A stretch of DNA of 64,000 nt. Origin: Clitopilus passeckerianus (Eukaryota > Basidiomycota > Agaricomycetes > Agaricales > Entolomataceae). A program made the translations under genes and the position numbers. The notes beneath the pieces are model-generated. The model made no database searches. It was not told the origin of the DNA and saw nothing but the letters and a program-made list of their open reading frames with translations. Within the stretch, counting starts at the first letter, position 1; the number at the start of each line of letters is the position of its first letter. The stretch covers positions 362,794 to 426,793 of the forward strand of contig CALYLX010000124.1 in assembly GCA_944990035.1 (NCBI GenBank), in the 5' to 3' direction. Shown piece by piece: positions 38,101 through 49,848 of the stretch.

Positions 38101-38447
38101 ATCTTGATATCGACATCCTTGGCCCTCCCCAGGGATCTAAGAGAATAAAATATAGTGAAGTCAGGTCAGAGACCTGGGCTTGCGGAGCGATTGGAACAGG
38201 GGGCTGTGAATAATTCTCGTGGGGTTTCAGCCGCGTTCCACCATGTCCTTGAGTTCAAGTGGGAGAACCGCCGGGCTAGGATGCGTAGGCAGGTATTGTA
38301 CTGGCCATGTTCTGTCTTTTGCTTGTTTGAAATAATTTCCACGTAGTTCTCGCCATCAACAGTCCGAACGAATGAGTGAAGATGTTGTATTGAGAGTATA
38401 TTGTGTGGTATCGATACAGACGGGGTGTTTTGCGGTCAAAGGAAGTG
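35133..38447. other. gene-poor region
   Basis: About 3.3 kb between the AT-hook gene start and the Naa20 stop. The frame 35724-35311 (minus, 137 codons) is the longest, with no recognisable motif. Nothing else supportable is seen. Confidence 0.35.
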
Positions 38448-39216
38448 TTATGACACCTCCTGTGCAGAGACCAAAACGTCCCTTCCATTCGACCGTACTG
38501 AGCGTCGACTTGGGTCCCGTGATAATGGCTTCCGCATATCTGTGCGAAAAATAGTGAGAACCAGGCGCAATGTTAAAGCATGGAGAACTGACCGAAAGCA
38601 TCCTCTTCATCCCTTCCGCCTCTCCCTATGCCTAAGCTCCCATAATACTCTCTCACTCTTCTAAACACGCTATATCCCATGCCCTCATACATCTCAATAG
38701 CAACCTCGTTGTTGCACCTGACGTAGAGATCGACGAAGAAACCTCGATAGAACGTGTCAGAAACGAGCTCGAGGAGGTCCATCATCTTGCGCGCAAGGGA
38801 GAGGCGTCGGTATTCGGGAGCAACGGTAATAGCTGTTACGTGTCCATGCCAATCAGTATTTTGCCCTTCTGCCTTGCCAATGACTGCCAGAAAACGAAGA
38901 GTTTAGCTTGATCAGATATTCAGGTAGGGATGCGACGCACCATATCCCATGAGTCGACCGCTGGGTGCTTCCTGCACGCAGCAAAGGTCTGGCCAGCGAG
39001 AAAGGTAGTTCAGGTAGAAGCCAATCCCATACTACACTTGCAGTTCAACATTTGTCCCCAGATTGGTGTAGCCAGCACTCACAGTTTCTGTCCAGATGTC
39101 CAGGTTGCTGAAGACGTTTGGGTCAGTTCCCAATTTTGGACCATGACAAGAGCCTAAACATACATGTTGTTAAACCTGAACATATCGGCTGCTTTGAATG
39201 GGCGGAGGATGCTCAT
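38448..39216 (-). CDS. NAA20: NatB N-terminal acetyltransferase catalytic subunit
   Basis: Five exons (39216-39164, 39107-39083, 39031-38941, 38883-38593, 38539-38448) give 183 codons plus stop, close to the usual 175-195. It starts SILRPFKAADMFRFNN and continues NLDIWTETV, FYLNYLSRWPDLCCVQEAP, WHGHVTAITVAPEYRRLSLA (the acetyl-CoA-binding R/Q-x-x-G/A-type segment), FVDLYVRCNNEVAIEMYEGM and GYSVFRRVREYY, ending EDAFDMRKPLSRD. This is the canonical Naa20/Nat3 sequence order. The enzyme acetylates nascent chains starting Met-Asp/Glu/Asn/Gln at the ribosome with the Naa25 subunit. It lies 220 bp downstream of Iml1 on the same strand. Confidence 0.95.
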
Positions 39217-39436
39217 GCTGGGCAAGGTGGCACTGGACGCGATGACGAGGTGAGAGCAAGGTAGCAGGCAAAGTTTTGCTGCAGACCTCGTGGGAAACCA
39301 GTTTTCTGGCAGGTCGCCTCGAGGGTTGCCTTTGGGCTTTGGCCATGATAGCGACACTGACATGTAATTATTTCTGGAAAGTGCATTTCTGACATTGAGT
39401 TATATCCTTACATATGACACACGTTAATTATACAGC

Positions 39437-42400
39437 CTAAATAGTCAAAGGAGGAGGTTCCTCCACTACCTCCCTCTTCAACACCCTATCCAACTCCTCG
39501 TCCCAAAACTCCCTTAGACTCTTAGCGTCCTTACAGAAACGCTCCAAGTCCAACCTAATCTGCTCCGCAATAGCAGCAGGCTGCAGCTCCCTGCCTGCCC
39601 TGATCATCCTCCCGGGACCCATCAGACGATTGGTCAAGAACACAAAGCCTTGTGATCCTCCAAGGATTTGAACGAATCCCATTCCTGACCGATGAACGAA
39701 CTGGGTATGGGTGTAAGGCGTGTGTCGGTAGGTGTAGACGGTGTCGACATGCGATGGGTAGAGGCTTGAGGCTTCTACGTCAAGAACGTAGCCAAACTTC
39801 TTCAGCAGGGCATACTCGAAGTAGTGCTTGGTCTGCGTGCCCTCCTCTACCCTTTTATCCAAATCCAGCACAATGGGTGGAGGTACGGCAAGGCGGATGG
39901 GGAAGCAGGATTGATAAACGTTGCGAGTCCGAATGTCGTAGATTTGGCCAACGTAAGCTTCAGCAAGTTTGAGCCCATATCGGTCAATGAGTTTGGATAG
40001 GGAACGAATAAGTTCATCAATGGACCGGGCAGTGGTGCCAATCCACTGCAATTCAAAGTGGAAAACAGTGCCTGGGTTATGGATGATGTCGTGGTGGAGA
40101 ACGACGGATTCGGCTTGGTTTGATTTTTTTTGAGGGTCAATGTCGATGACCATGCTTTGACTAAGGATAATCCGTTTCTTTGCGCGTGTAGTTGCTCTGG
40201 GACGTGCGACACTGGAGGGGTAGTAGCTGCTCCGCGGTACCGGGTCGTCAGTCGTGTATCGCCTGAACCAGCCTTTAGGTGTCATCTCAATGCTGTACTC
40301 TCCCTTTAGTCGATAAAAGTAGTGCCTGGATAGAGTGTGTGTTAGTCAATGTCATCCTCGCAAGCAACATGAATACTCGCACCCGTCCAAGAAGGTATGG
40401 TAGCCTCTGCAATGCTCCATTAATCCCTTCTCCAACAACTTCACTCCCCACTCTGTCGCCTGGGCTCTCGAGGAAACATCCCTGAACTCCCTAACCAACC
40501 ATGACACGAAGTCGTACCCCGTAAAAGAATTCGGGTACCGCGAATGGTGCCAGTGGTTGTTCTTGATTGGGACTCCATCATCCTCTTTCATAGCTTTGGC
40601 TATGGCGCCCAAACTCATTTCTGAGATCTCCCTTTCGGACTTGACTTTCTTGCGCAATGGGCCTGCAGCGTGGAGTTGATCAAGCTGGTCCATAAGCACC
40701 GGATCCCGAATGGATGCTGCTGGGCCCAGCGTCGTCTGAAGGACTCGGACGGGCGGTAAGGGGTGAGTTGCTTTCTCATCGGAAGGTTGCCATCGCAGTT
40801 TTGTGAACTGTTCTGCAAGCTTGTCGACTCCGAGTATCCGAATTTCCTCTTCGCTGAGAGGCTCTCCCGATGGAGAGTTCATTGGATCGATTTCATCCGC
40901 TGAGGGGATGACAACGAAGCGTGTGCGCCAGTACCGGAGTGATTCGCTGAAAATTTGTTCGTATCCGGCGACTAACATGTCAAGCCTGTTCCACCCATAG
41001 TTTTCGAGGCCATGGGTTTGGAAGGTGGTGGATAGTTCTGTGTAGCCACCTGTCACATATTTGCGTCAGCAAAGCAAAAGATGAATTGAACAAGGAAATG
41101 TACCTCCGAGTTTGGGCCAAACCAGAAACCGGTACTCGAACGGCTTTGAAGGGGGCATCCTCCTGACATAACGCCTGACCTGGATAATCTCCCCCATATA
41201 CGAGATTCGGTGGATCTCATTCGTCATGCTCAGATATATCGGGTCTGATGTTGAACGAACGAGGCTCTTCTCAGGCGTTAGCCTCAACACGTCTGCAGCA
41301 CCGATAGGCTTTGCGACCATATCGTCATCAACCAACAGTGGCTTGCCTCGGCGCGTTGGGGCTTTCGCGACTTCCAAGTTGCCACTGGAGGATTTTTGTA
41401 TGATGAATTGGAAGCCTTGAGCTAGACGGACTGCGACCATTCCTCGCATGACTGCAAGTGCCCACGCACGACGTTGGTCGTCTGAGTTTCGCATCTTGGG
41501 AGGCGGCTTGACGAGGAAAGAACGCATTTCGTTAGGGTCTAGCACGAAATCGTACGAGAAGACGTCGTATTGAGATTCGAGTTGGGATGTCGTGGGGAAG
41601 TATTCGACAGTCAAGGGGAGGCATGCAGGGATGGTGAGAAGATCCCACTTCATGTCATATTTGTGAAGGACTTGAGGATACTGATGCTGCCAACGTCTGG
41701 CAAGCGAGGATTGTATGTGAGACACGGAGGAGCTCGGCTGAGTTGGGTTACAAGCCGTGCTGGGAGATGAGGAGAAGGCGACAGTGTGAACACTGGTGGT
41801 GCTCCTGCGTTTCCCAAAATTGACACCCATTTGTGAAGGTGGTGTGCCCACTGGCGATTGGCGGAGGTAGGAGGAACGAGTCGGCAAGACATTGTCGGCC
41901 TCGTAGCTCCTGCTTGGGAGAGCAGATGTATTTGTAACATTTTGCTTCTGGATAGACACGGGCATTGCCAATGGCGAACGGCTGATTTGCGCAGCTGCTG
42001 GCTTGGATATGCTCGGCATCCGGATGGGCGACGACGTTGACGGTGACTCCGCGACAAGCTTTTCAACGGGTGCAGGATGAGGCACTTTCTGTGTTGGAGT
42101 TGGTGGAATTGACAGGGATGGAGATGCGGACACGGTTGTTGCAGTTGTTTTTGGTTCTGTTGGCACAGTCCTGAAGGGGTTCAGCAGCCATGACGGAGTG
42201 AGCTTTGAGGCCAAAGATGCACGGGAAGCTTGAGGTGTGTTAGGGGCCTTGGAGGAGATACTTCTCTGGGAAGCAACTGAGAGTGTAGAGCGTAGTGATC
42301 GAATCGAAGATTGGGAGGGAGACCTGCTAAGGGTTTTGTAGACAGCGGCGGTCTTCTCGTGCGCGGGAGGGTCCTCCTTGGGAAGGTCCACTATAATCTG

Positions 42401-44431
42401 CCGAGGGCTCTCCTCAATCGGGGCAATCCTTGCCACTGAATTGCGGTGTGAGGCCCGCTTGTTCTCCACGGTAGCTCGGAGGCTTGAAAGCGATCCAATA
42501 CTATCGGTTACAGAAATGGTTGGTTCGCGACTGGGATAAAATGATTTTGACTCCGGTTTGAGCGCAAAGATATCCACGTCGAACTGGTCTGCTTCATCCT
42601 TGGTAGGCGGTCGGTCGTCAATATCCTCCTTTGCATTCGCGCCCTCCGGTTCCGGCAAGAAAGGAACCTCGATGCTTGAAAGCACATCAAGCTCCAAAAG
42701 CCCAAGCATCTGAATCTGGTGCATTTTTGCACGACCGATAAATCTGTCCCAAAATGATGAGCGCTGAAACGTGGCATGACCACATGATAAACTCAACATA
42801 CCTATCTCGCCGAAATGGCAGATCAGTTTGTTTATCCCAGAAAGTGATAGAAACCCAAAAAGGCTCCCACCAGAACGTCTTCATATCCTCCGGCTTTACG
42901 TTCTCTGCAACCTGGCCCCATAATGGGTCAGCAGGGTGATAGCCAAATTTGACTTCTTGATCAGTTTTTGGATCTGCACTTCTAAACGCAAAAACTGGGG
43001 TCTGATGGAGAGGCGGTTTGACCAGCGAAACGAGGTTCAACATAATCCCCTGATCAAGCAACCGGGTGGTAGTCAATCGTAGGAGGTCCTTGGAAACGTT
43101 GAAAAAGCCTGTCCCCGGGGTAATGACCATCATGGACGCGCCGGTGAGTGACAATGAGCGGTCGATGTAGTGCGTTTCCGCAGGGCCAAGGGCAAGATTG
43201 AGGGCTTCCAAGATTGGACCGTCGTGTGCGAACGAGAGACGCCCGACCAGACGAACTTGACCAGGTGGCCCAATAGCCGGGGCATCTCGGTTCGTTTGGT
43301 GGTAATGGTGGGTAAGGAGAATGTCTCGCTGGAAGTCCCAAAAGGAGGTCTTGAGGGAGACGAGGGTCGGTTTCCAGTCATTCACGACTTCGAGATCAGT
43401 GATGACCTTATAGAAATCCTTGTACCAGTTTCCGTAACAGTCCTGCCGGAGAGGACCAGCGGCATAGTCAATTTCGGATTCTTCATAAAAGACGCGTGAA
43501 ATCAGGACGATTGTGACGATGTGGTTTGTTCCTGCTTTGCGCCATTTCTCGACGAGGGAGGGAGGAAGGAATGAACAATTTTCTCATACGCCCTTTCACC
43601 ATCTCCAGCGAACTCCCAGAGCTCTCTGCAGACTTGGATGAACACCGTGACCTTGGCGGAGAGAGATCTGTAGATGGCTTTCGTTGCTGGGGTAATGCAA
43701 GCAGAGGAGACCTGCCATTCATTGGTGAGTATAAGCAACGTGTTATAGCCTTTTCCTCTAACCTGTTTTCCGTCGATATGAATGTTCCTGATTTTGGCCA
43801 CTATGCTGCCGAAGGTGATCTCTTGTTCGATATGCACGCATTGGTTCACCAAGTATTCGCCGAGTCTCCACATGTCATTGCGGCCCAAATACTGGTCCTG
43901 GAACACGAACTCCACATAATCAGCTAGACATAAGTTCTTGTCAACCTAGAAAATGGTTAATAACGAACAATGAACGAGGAAGGCAACCTACCTTGGTCAC
44001 AGTGACCTCATTATTATTCCTTAGTTTGAACGCCTCTGCCATGGGCTTCGGGATCGAAATCTGCAGCAACGGAAGGAGAAAATATAAACCATGTGCATCT
44101 AGTGAGAAAGAATGAGGAAACATACTTGTAGCTGGGGTTTTGTGCCTCCATCATTCTTCGGTACAAAGAACAGAAACGAGCCATTAGGATCGTCTGAGTT
44201 GCTGCCCTTAACCCGTAGTAGGTCACCCTCATATACTCCGGGACACCAAGAGGGGTTAAATAGGACAGAGGTTGACTCTTTGACGTCGTGTACCCAAGCA
44301 TTTAGATTCTTGGGTACGTTGAAATTGAGAGGTGCATGAACTGCTGGCGGGGGCCTCAGAATTGATTGTGCTGTGTTTGACCTCCTACGAGTAGAATGAG
44401 GCTGCTGCGATGGTGCTCTTGAGGTCGACAT
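39437..44431 (-). CDS. IML1: Iml1/DEPDC5, GATOR1 (SEACIT) subunit
   Basis: Six exons (44431-44126, 44060-43992, 43945-42802, 42743-41104, 41049-40383, 40325-39437) total 4715 nt, one short of 1572 codons. The missing base is at 43551-43566, where the frame jumps from EKIVHSFLP to LVEKWRKAGTNH in a CCTCCCTCCC tract. Recognised parts: the N-terminal domain (LNAWVHDVKESTSVLFNPSW, VDKNLCLADYVEFVFQDQYL, GRNDMWRLGEYLV), the SABA-like region (FIQVCRELWEFA, WEPFWVSITFWDKQ), the GFQFI region, and a DEP domain (HHSRYPNSFTGYDFVSWLV, WGVKLLEKGLMEHCRGYHTF), then a C-terminal domain. About 1571 aa fits the family (yeast and human about 1600). The complex is the GAP for Rag/Gtr GTPases and curbs TORC1 when amino acids are scarce, at the vacuole. 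The gene is conserved, so a base-call error is more likely than a true knockout. Confidence 0.93.
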
Positions 44432-44773
44432 GGCGAGCGTTTCATTCTAAGGCAGCGGGCCGTAGAGGCAACCTGCAATGCAGGCGGTGGGAACGATGCC
44501 AAAAGGTGAACAGGCCAAAACATGTGGCTGTGCCCGGCTCGGGCCGAGCCAGCCTCTTGTCTTCTACCACTAGTACTTGTCGGGTCGTGTGGGTACTCGA
44601 CTGCTCGCCCAGCAGAGAAACAACATTGCGTTGGACCCCAAAGTCCTGTGAAGGCCCGCCTCGACTGCGATACACGTCAGGAAAATACTTGCGTGACTGG
44701 TGATCAAACACTACTAAGTGGAACCGTGACCGCTCCTGGCAAGGAGTTGTATCTCTCCTTCCGTACCATCGCC
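44432..44773. promoter_or_regulatory. divergent promoter region IML1 / nuclease-like gene
   Basis: 342 bp between divergent starts. The plus-strand frame stays open upstream of 44774 (to 44522), but that part lacks family resemblance and the ATG at 44774 sits in good context (GCCATGG). Confidence 0.4.
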
Positions 44774-46009
44774 ATGGCGTCTAAGAAACACAAGATATCC
44801 GGCCTTAGAGGTATAGAGCTGAGTTTTGCCTATGCCTCTTTATCGAACTTGCGCAAGACGTTAGCTGTTGAAGAAGTTCCAGGCGAGCAGGATAAGGAAG
44901 CTGCAATGGCCATTCAGCAATCGAACAAATTTGTCCAAGGTGTGGACAATCTGCTTGCCCAGATGGACTCAAGGCTGAGTGGACCTAAGGTATGGGAGCC
45001 GAAGCCCGTCCCGATCGCTTCTCACTTTTTACAGTCACTCGATTTTTCCGGCGCGACAGAGGACACGCTGCATGCGTTAGATATTCAATACGAGAATAGT
45101 CTCCGGCTCAAGTCCGACCATCAACTACGCGCCGATAAAACCAATCAACTTGGTGCCGACAAAACCTGGTCTTCCAAGACTTTCAATGGGCATCTGGCGT
45201 TGTTGTCAAACCTCGTCCCCAATAAGGTACGTATCTTCAAATCAAGCCAGCTATCTGTGCTTCTTGTAACGTTAAATCACCAGAACGAAGCGAGCTCGCG
45301 CCAATGGATTGACGCCTTTTTCTTTCGTGTATCTGCTTTGGCCCCACAAGGCGAGTGTATGGTCCTCAGTACCGAGCATATTGCGCCACCAGCCAACAGC
45401 CACCCATCAACCTCGACAAGTCTGTCAGGATTTACAGACTACATAGCATTCATAGAAGAGGAAAAGATCACGGGTTCGCGTTTTCTTCGCCCTTCGATTT
45501 TTCGCCTGCTGACCCAAAAGTTAGCCGCACACTTCGGCGACGCTCGGCTTGCGCTAGCCAGAACTAAAGCCAGGGGCTTCTTCGTGATAGAAGCCCAAAA
45601 GTTCGGGGGACTTATAGAACACCACATCCCGCAAGCCCTGTGCGAAATGTACGCGACTGCCAAGCAGCTTCAGTAAGTCCATCCATGCTCATGTGTTTCT
45701 TTATCTCAGCGACATTGCAGAAAACCATTAATTCGGGGTGCACTAACCAACGGCAAGGAATGGATCTTTATAATCCTCCGTCTCAACGAAGACGCTCGTG
45801 GGGCCTCCTATCTGACCTCAGGAGCCATTCGATGTCCTATCATGGGCTCCGGTGAACCCCAGAAGCCTTGGCCAGATGTGATCGCCGGCATTGTGTTGCA
45901 TTGGGTGAGAGTTTCCAATCGCTCAATGCGGAACAATTCACCCATCAATTTGTAGCTTCAGAATAGCTTCTCGGATATTGAGGATGATGATTGGTTCGAG
46001 AAGGTTTAA
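44774..46009 (+). CDS. PD-(D/E)XK nuclease-like protein
   Basis: Four exons (44774-45226, 45284-45672, 45721-45904, 45956-46009) close to 359 codons plus stop. The N-terminal half is charged and helical with no known domain. The C-terminal half resembles a PD-(D/E)XK fold common in Agaricomycete accessory proteins: a helix, the Asp in SGFTDYIAF, the strand FFVIEAQK, then HHIPQALCEMYATAKQL and RGALTNGKEWIFIILR. The acidic/Gln-Lys motif is an EAQ-K variant of the usual E-x-K, so activity is uncertain. The first intron (45227-45283) is 57 nt, free of in-frame stops and a multiple of three, so its retention would insert 19 residues. The role could be DNA cleavage, or a catalytically dead relative; no partner is evident beyond divergence from IML1. 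Confidence 0.6.
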
Positions 46010-48077
46010 GGAAACGACAAATTTCGATTATGTTGCTCTGTGCATCGACCTCTTGATGTGCTAGCGCCTTCGAGGTTTTAGCTATTGGGGATCCTAATTA
46101 AATTTTTCCTGGCTTTGACTCAAGCTTCATCTTCATGCCTCATGCCAGTGTGGCGCATGTCATCAAAGACATCGACCAAGGTCGATAAATTTTATTAGCC
46201 TTTATTTAATGCCCGACAATAAGTAGTATCAGGCCCTGGCCTCGTTTAACTGTTAACCAGAGCTTTGATTGGGCAAGGTGAAGGCATGGAGTCAGACATG
46301 TTACGTAGGTCAGGTTTGCGGGCATCACGAATCGTAGCTTAGCTGTCTCAGTAGAACGCGGGCTCCTGCCCTGATGGAACTTTCCCAAGCATAAGCGGAG
46401 ATTTGAATCTGTCAAACTTTTCAGGTAGGATAGCTGTTGTATGAATCCTTCAGGCCTGAGAAGACATCGGTATCCGGGCCCATTTGAGTTCCTAACAAAT
46501 GAATTTGACTAGAGGGCGTTGCACCCTTTTCTCCAAGGGAGATGACATCGCACAGAAGATCAATTGGCCTTTTTCTGATAGACCGCTCTGGACCGAGGAC
46601 CAATAGAAGACGACAGTCAAACGACGAGATATCAATCTCAACAGCTCAGACATACTCGGTGTGCGATCAAGAAGGTGGCTTGATGGTATCGCCATATTTC
46701 GCCTAATACACGCAGCCTCCACGACGCCTCGCCGGCTCTGAGAAAAACGCCTACAATTCGAGTCAGGCTGACAATAATATATCTATTTCTGCCTACGATC
46801 TTCTAGCTTTACATGCTCTCACGGTAATGAATTCGAACCGAAATTATGCATTCGGGCATTGTGGCTACCAATCTGAAATTTTGGCATTTTGCAGCTAATA
46901 ATAGCTGAGGATGATTTGCAACGTATTTATTTCACGACCTCGAGGCTCGAGGCTACTGTACACCCGTTCCCTATTTCGCAATACATGTGCCGAGCTTTCT
47001 GACTCTCTCCGAAAGAGTACACAATGGACTAGACATGGAAGCAATTTCGCCGGAACTGCGTTCTACAAAACTAGGCAGGCCACAAATTCCAACGATGAGC
47101 GGAATGGCATGGATCCTCGATGTAATTGTATTTGCCAGAAGGCAATCTACTCAATGTAGGCTCGAGATCCCGCTGTTCCAGAAATAACGCGTCTACGACT
47201 TGTCACAATGAAATCTATAACTATTCACTGGCAGAGTCTTCTCTTCAGGCCTGAGTCGACCGTCCACAAACTTCGTCCCTCGGATATGCCACGTAATTTC
47301 TAGAAGAATATTCGGATGCCACCATAAAATGTTCCGAAAAATGGCCTGTAAGGCCTGGCACGGAAATATGAAGGCAGGTGTCTGAGTTTCGCTTGAGGTT
47401 TCCGGACGCCTACTACTACCCAATAGCGAAGTCCCGTAACGGGAGCCTGGCTAGAATAGTAGAATAGTGGTCAATTTGCCATTGTAATCTGCTTGGCTCC
47501 TCCTAGCCTGGGAATATAAGGCGCTGGGTAAACAGGGGTTGGTGGGCACTGACGATTGACTGACAATGGCCCCCTGCCGAACGCCCGAATATCGTTAATC
47601 AGATACACGCGGCTGTCCTCGAATTCTGATTTCCCCCCACAGGTCCCTGATATTGATCAACATCGTTTGATAGAATGAATACCAATCTCAACAGCTTTAA
47701 AGTACCTGATGGGTGCTACACAAATAGCTTCGGCTGAAAATCCCGATCCTCCACTTGAACCTAATGGAGATCAACGCCTCGTCTCCTGCACTAGAAACTT
47801 TCCAGACTGTCTTGATAAACAACCTATGTGGAGCTAACCGAGTGAGAAGACCGGCAATTTCAAGGCCTACTGGGTGGTGAAGCGAAGGAAATGCATAAGG
47901 CGTTGCAATGGTTACAAATGGGCAACAAGTCAAGTTAAATCGGCAAATACATTGTGGTGCTGAATAAATTAAGAAAATGGTATGAGCAGTCCACTGGAAC
48001 CGTAAGGTACGGCCGTAATAGGCTTAGAAGAGTGTATCTTGCGTCGACATTTTGACTCCAGTTCCTAGCTGCGAGTG
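46010..48077. other. gene-poor region
   Basis: About 2 kb between two converging genes. Only short unsupported frames. A small direct repeat (TAGAATAG twice, near 47452-47467) is the only local structure seen. Confidence 0.35.
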
Positions 48078-49358
48078 TTACATGCAGAAGCGTAAAGGAG
48101 TCCAGTGCCACCATTTGGTCTCGGTTCGGTACTTGTGAGGCCAGTCCTTCTTCCATATTCGGCACTCTAGGTCTGCCAGAGTAAGGCTGTCCAACGCGCG
48201 TTCAAGATATTCGAGAGCCTCGTAGGCAGTTGGACGATCAGTAGGGTCAGTTTGAGTCATAGCATTCAGTAAATCGGAAAACCACTCCAGGCCATCGTAT
48301 GCCTATATGTCACTGAATGGGTTTAGTGGTCAGATTCAGAAAAGTGGATAACGCACACTCATTGATTCCTTTAAGGCATTTCCTAGTTGATAAACGTCCA
48401 TCTTAAAGGGGTCATACGGTACATCCATAGAACGCTCAGGAACTGTTTTATCCTGACCAACGATCCCAGTGTCCTTGATATTGATCTCCGCAGGGGGGTA
48501 ACGGGAAGAGAGCCCGAAGTCAATGAAATAGTACTGGACCGGTCGAACCGACCACCGTTCGCGCCAGGAGAACTTGCTGTATAGGTCCCCGTTGTGAGTA
48601 AATTCTCGGGCAAAATGGATGCCTTTTGGAATCAGCTGAGTAATATCCATGCACATATTCAACAAACAGGCATCCCTAAGAACATCTTCAGTGAAACCCT
48701 GCCGCGTTGAGTTCAGAGCATACCGATGTGCAACGTTATGGCGGTGCATGAAGGCCAAACCCTGAGGAACTTGAGGTTGGACAAGCTCATAAGAAAGAAA
48801 AACACGTGAGAATACCTTAAGAAACTGGTGAGAGGCTTCAAGAAACTCTCCGAATCGTCGAAATGGCAGGTTGTCGAAACACAGAAGCATGGGCATCACG
48901 ATAAAGACTTCCCCATCGGTTAGCGGGGACGAGAATGTGTCGAGAACAGGCACTGTGCGATTGTCGTTATTTCCAGGCTCCAATGAATTGAGGTAGAGGC
49001 CCAAGGAGGATTCTTCAATGGAAACGCGCTTGATCACCACCTTCTTTCCGTCTTGTAGACGCGTCGCATCGATGACCACTTGGGATCCTGTATCAAACAA
49101 AGGCACTGAGATTGATATTACGACTGGTCGTTTCTAGTACCCACGAAGCTTGTGATTGTCTTCGGCATTGCCATCCTTAGGAGACTTATCGTTGAGGCCC
49201 CAGGACGGGATCCAATCTGGATTGTAACGTGGCCGAAGTCTATAGCCCCTGGCTAACAGGAAGCCGAAGAGAGATACCCAGAAATGCTCAGCAGGCGATC
49301 TGAGCTCGTCAGGAGTATAGCGCGGCTCTGAGGTTTCTTTAGTAGCTCGTCTTCGCAT
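48078..49358 (-). CDS. protein kinase (agaricomycete-expanded type)
   Basis: Five exons (49358-49145, 49087-48816, 48761-48724, 48675-48357, 48302-48078) close to 355 codons plus stop. The kinase signature residues are present: the VAIK-type Lys in DGKKVVIKRV, the catalytic loop AHRDACLLNMCMD (HRD and Asn), and DFG in YYFIDFGLSSRYPP. Then come VPYDPFKMDVYQLGNAL and the lobe end FSDLLNAMTQTDPTDRPTAYEAL. The N-terminal approximately 75 residues (SPAEHFWVSLFGFLLARGYRL, WIPSW) are typical of a kinase-like family greatly expanded in Agaricomycetes. The catalytic set looks complete, so activity is plausible; substrates are unknown. Introns 2 and 3 (54 and 48 nt) are stop-free multiples of three. 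It is divergent from the Ser-rich gene at 49849. Confidence 0.8.
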
Positions 49359-49848
49359 TGGGGTACCCTAAGAGAAAAACAGCTCTGCCGTTGACCAGAT
49401 ACGACCAGTCATGTCATGACAGGAGTGGCAGTACACCCGTGCGATAGTTCAACTTTCCGGGCCGAGGAGCGGGGTATCCAGGTTACTTCAACTTGGAATT
49501 TGGAAATGCTGTCATCCCTGAGGCCTGAGGCCTAACCCATCAGCATCATATTCAAACCTGTTATCCATAAGGCTATCAGCAAGCCCAATATCCCTGATTC
49601 CGATACTCCATGAGTATTTTCCGCACTAATTCCCATATCTGAACAGGTGTGTATACACAACTGAGGGAGGACCGAATCTTGGCAAGATTGTGAATGCTGT
49701 TGAAAGCCTCATGTCAATGCGACATGAGTCAATCCAGACGTCAAGAAGACCGCTTGCCTCTGGGTCCTATAAAAGCCCATGCTTTTTCGGCTGGTGATCT
49801 CACTTGCCTATCAGCACTCAACAGAACACCTGGTCTTTCTGAATCAAT
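49359..49848. promoter_or_regulatory. divergent promoter region, kinase / Ser-rich gene
   Basis: 490 bp between divergent starts. Contains a short GGCCTGAGGCCT-like inverted stretch near 49522-49534 (CCTGAGGCCTGAGGCC). No recognisable factor site. Confidence 0.35.
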
